Below, one piece after another: positions 42,351-44,665 of a stretch of DNA of 44,665 nt. The stretch comes from an uncultured Bacilli bacterium (GTDB lineage Bacteria; Bacillota_I; Bacilli_A; RF39; UBA660). Made by a program: the position numbers and the translations under genes. The notes beneath the pieces are model-generated. The model was not told where the DNA came from and searched no databases. It was given only the letters and a program-made list of their open reading frames with translations. How positions within the stretch are numbered: position 1 is the stretch's first letter; each line of letters opens with the position of its first letter. The stretch is taken from contig CANRPF010000012.1 of the NCBI GenBank assembly GCA_947632375.1, forward strand, positions 1 through 44,665, in the 5' to 3' direction.

Positions 42351-44549
42351 ATGAATACTAATAAAAAAGATGTAAATGACTATTTTAAATATTTACGTAT
42401 ATATTATAGAGAACTTGCTTTAAAAAGAAAAAAAGAATTAGAAGAAAAGAAAAAAAAGCAACAAGAAATAGATAGAATTAGAAAAAAACATGAAATAGAA
42501 TTTATAAATTTAAAAAAAGAACAAGAACTTAATATTAAAAAGAAAAGAAAAAAAGTTAAAAAAGTTGTAAAACTTAAACTAAAGAAAAAAAATATTAATC
42601 CAACTAAAAAAGTTGATATAGCAAAAAAACCAGAAGAATTAAAAAAGCCTATAAAAGTTGCAGTAAATACTTTAAATAAAGAAACAAAAAATATAAAAAA
42701 AGAAGAAGCTAAAAAGGACGTTAAAAAAGAAACTAAAAAGGAAATAAAACCTGAAGTAAAACATGATGTTAAAAAAGAAGTTGTAAAAAAAGAAGAAAAC
42801 CCAAAAGAAATTAAAAAGGAAACAACAAAAAAAGAAGTTAAACCAATTAAAGAAGAAGTAAAAAAAGAAAATGTTAAGAAAAAAGAGCCTGATAAAAAAG
42901 AAGTAAAAGTAACACCTAAAGTTGCCGTTATAGAACCAAAGAAAGAAGCCCCTACTATTAAAAATACGGAAACAAAAAAAGAAGTAAAAAAAGAAACTAA
43001 AAAGGAAAATAATAATTCTAAAAAAAAGGTAGTCGTTAGCAAAAAATTAAAAGTTAAAGATAATAAAAAACAAGAAACTAAAGATACTAAAAATATTGAT
43101 AATAAGAAAAAAGTTGCTAATGTTAATGAAGTAAAAAAGGAATCTATATTAGAAGCTAAGAAGCTAGAAGAAAAGAAACTAGAAGAAAAAAAGATTGAGG
43201 AAAAAAAGGCAGAAGAAAAAAAGATTGAGGAAAAGAAACCTAAAGTTGTAGCAGTTAATTCAAAAGAAAAAGTTGCTCCAAAGAAAAAAGAAGTTAATGA
43301 AAAATCAGAAGAAGAAAAAGATAAAGAAGAAAATTTAAAATTAGGCAAAAAAGAATTTATAGATACTTTAAATAAAGCTCTTAAAGATGATAAAGATCAA
43401 TTAAGAGAATTAGATTTAGAAAATTATAGAATTAGAAAAGAATTAGATAATACAAAAGATTTAAATGATATTAATAAATTATTAGCTAGACTAAAAAAGA
43501 ATCAAGATATTGAAAATACAATATTATCTAGAATAAATAAAATAAAAGATGGTTCTATTATTTTAGATGTTTATGATTTATCTAAAAAACAACCTAAATA
43601 TTTAAAAGATTATATTGAAATGTTAAAAACTGATAAAAATGATATTTATTTTAAAGAATTATATGAAAACTTTAAATATGATTTAAATCATAAAGATACT
43701 ATAACACATATAATTAATGAAACTAATGCAGTAAAAAAAGAAATTGAATCTAAACAAACTCTAGTTAATGATAAGGGAGAAAAAATAGATTATGATAATA
43801 ATTTATTAGAAAATTATAAAAATAAAAAACTAAAATTAGAAAGTGCTATTTTAAAATTCCAAATATCATTAAATGATTTAGAAAATAAAGTAAAAAATAT
43901 TAGTGCTACAGAAAAATTAGAAAAAAGATACTTTTTAGGTAATAAAGAAATAAAAAACAAATTAGAATTAAATGCTATTGCACTTAAATTATTTCATTCT
44001 AAAGATAATAATTTAAGTCATTTAGAAATATATAATAAATTAAAAAATAGTTTAAGAACTGAACTAACTTCAAGAATAGTATCTAATGCTACATATAAAG
44101 ATGTATTATTAAAAGAAAAAGAAAACTTATTTAAAACTAAAAAAGACTTAGTTAGTACATTAGATGATGTAAGAAAATTAAAACAAGATTTTATATTTGA
44201 ATTTAAAGATTATCTAAGTACTAGTGAATATTATAACTTTATAAGTGATATTGAACTATTAGAAGATAAACTATCTAGTCAAAAACAAAAAATATCAATA
44301 CTAGATAAAAAAGTAGATATAACAATGTTAGAACATGATAAAAAAGTAACAGAAATAGAAAAAATGAATGAAACTAAAGATAAAAATAATAACTTAAATA
44401 ACAATCAAAATAAAAATAATAATCAAAATATAAATAATACTCAACATAATAAACAACAAATGCCTTATCAAAATAATCCAAATATAATAGAATATCCATT
44501 TTATGATTATTATGAACCAGAAGAAAAAACAAGAGGAAGATCTAGATAA
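42351..44549 (+). CDS. Lys/Glu-rich coiled-coil protein of unknown function
   Basis: 732 residues, no signal peptide or TM helix. Residues 1-90 are a basic helical segment (KRKKELEEKKKKQQEIDRI). Residues 90-330 consist of degenerate KKE/KKEVKKE repeats with Pro and Val, ending in a block of repeated LEEKK and IEEKK units (about 265-300), much like the TolA or TonB linker. Residues 330-690 are long coiled coils with normal composition, and the tail is Asn/Gln-rich, ending NIIEYPFYDYYEPEEKTRGRSR. It may be a cytoplasmic structural or nucleic-acid-binding filament protein; I do not recognise a family. AGGTGA and a strong promoter precede it. Confidence 0.85.
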   Translation: MNTNKKDVNDYFKYLRIYYRELALKRKKELEEKKKKQQEIDRIRKKHEIEFINLKKEQELNIKKKRKKVKKVVKLKLKKKNINPTKKVDIAKKPEELKKPIKVAVNTLNKETKNIKKEEAKKDVKKETKKEIKPEVKHDVKKEVVKKEENPKEIKKETTKKEVKPIKEEVKKENVKKKEPDKKEVKVTPKVAVIEPKKEAPTIKNTETKKEVKKETKKENNNSKKKVVVSKKLKVKDNKKQETKDTKNIDNKKKVANVNEVKKESILEAKKLEEKKLEEKKIEEKKAEEKKIEEKKPKVVAVNSKEKVAPKKKEVNEKSEEEKDKEENLKLGKKEFIDTLNKALKDDKDQLRELDLENYRIRKELDNTKDLNDINKLLARLKKNQDIENTILSRINKIKDGSIILDVYDLSKKQPKYLKDYIEMLKTDKNDIYFKELYENFKYDLNHKDTITHIINETNAVKKEIESKQTLVNDKGEKIDYDNNLLENYKNKKLKLESAILKFQISLNDLENKVKNISATEKLEKRYFLGNKEIKNKLELNAIALKLFHSKDNNLSHLEIYNKLKNSLRTELTSRIVSNATYKDVLLKEKENLFKTKKDLVSTLDDVRKLKQDFIFEFKDYLSTSEYYNFISDIELLEDKLSSQKQKISILDKKVDITMLEHDKKVTEIEKMNETKDKNNNLNNNQNKNNNQNINNTQHNKQQMPYQNNPNIIEYPFYDYYEPEEKTRGRSR

Positions 44550-44583
44550 AAAAACTTTCAAAATATTTTTGAAAGTTTTTATT
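44550..44583 (+). terminator. Terminator of the Lys/Glu-rich protein gene
   Basis: Perfect stem of at least 13 bp (44551-44563 with 44567-44579), 3-base loop, T-run to 44580, immediately after the stop codon. Because the arms begin with A-runs, it may also work on the minus strand. Confidence 0.9.
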
Positions 44584-44589
44584 TACTCG

Positions 44590-44612
44590 AGTGTGTAAAA
44601 ATTTTTGTGTAA
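44590..44612 (+). mobile_element. Possible terminal repeat of an IS256-type element
   Basis: The stretch beginning GAGTGTGTAAAAATTTTTG and ending TGTGTAAA resembles the ends of IS256-family elements, which often read GxxAGTGT...TTTTGTGTAAA from the outside inward. The element would continue beyond the window. Only one end is present and no transposase is seen, so this is tentative. Two small hairpins follow (44613-44627 and 44632-44652, the latter with four T), of unknown role. Confidence 0.25.
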
Positions 44613-44665
44613 ATGGAATCTTTCCATAATGAGGAACTTATAACAAGTTCCTTTTGCTATTTAAA

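Noticed and set aside
42404-43348. Long open frame on the minus strand (314 codons, Ser/Phe-rich)
   Set aside because: It is the mirror of the AAA/GAA-rich Lys/Glu repeats of the plus-strand gene; a repetitive Phe/Ser product, no ribosome binding site and a strong promoter on the other strand make it a shadow.

Overview
The window is about 75% A+T and comes from a walled, low-GC Gram-positive bacterium. It carries a PASTA-domain Ser/Thr kinase with its PP2C phosphatase, FtsW, an FtsI-type PBP, MraY, UppP, two sortases with sorting-signal substrates, and Shine-Dalgarno sites of the AGGAGG/AGGTGA type. TGA is used as a stop codon (rsgA, prpC, rlmN, lepB), so the genetic code is standard, not the Mycoplasma code. 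The A+T content, gene set and surface proteins fit an uncultured gut member of the Bacilli (RF39-like or Erysipelotrichia-like); that placement is inference. There is no tRNA, rRNA, CRISPR array or prophage. The only possible mobile element is a putative IS end at the right edge.

Region by region. (1) 1-5290, minus strand: the conserved rpoZ-rlmN-prpC-prkC-rsgA-rpe operon, mostly coupled by ATGA overlaps and running into a partial gene at the left edge. (2) 5373-7613, minus: a lipoprotein, an acidic disordered protein, a YtxG/DUF948 protein and a YtxH protein, with a promoter at one end and a terminator at the other. (3) 7688-9011, minus: a long-form PRPP synthetase (prs) behind an apparent leader-peptide attenuator. 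(4) 9030-13059, minus: a membrane-anchored XRE regulator, an unknown membrane protein, an RNHCP zinc protein, a Nudix hydrolase and FtsW. (5) 13066-15438: a sortase substrate and a class-B-like sortase, divergent from each other, separated by two tandem copies of a perfect palindrome. (6) 15452-21096, minus: mraY, then a heterodimeric ABC exporter and its MarR regulator with promoter and operator. (7) 21142-27534: TspO, a PH-domain protein and a 1787-residue Ig-repeat surface protein. (8) 27583-34304, minus: uppP, a thioester-domain adhesin, its overlapping sortase, ftsI and signal peptidase I. (9) 34328-42251, minus: two copies of an unusual pair, an ANL-superfamily adenylating enzyme plus a 7TM hybrid-kinase-like protein whose phosphoacceptor His is replaced by Gln; the first gene has a possible terminator-controlled structured leader. 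(10) 42304-44583, plus: a very Lys/Glu-rich coiled-coil protein, followed by the possible IS end.

Much of the window serves the cell envelope: lipid-carrier recycling (UppP), lipid I synthesis (MraY), septal synthesis (FtsW, FtsI), secretion (LepB), surface-protein attachment (two sortases) and envelope signalling (PrkC/PrpC). The best candidate for an undescribed system is the duplicated adenylase and pseudo-kinase module at 34328-42002, which lies directly upstream of the uppP-adhesin-sortase-ftsI genes. The prs attenuator and the leader of the adenylase operon are the best RNA-level candidates.
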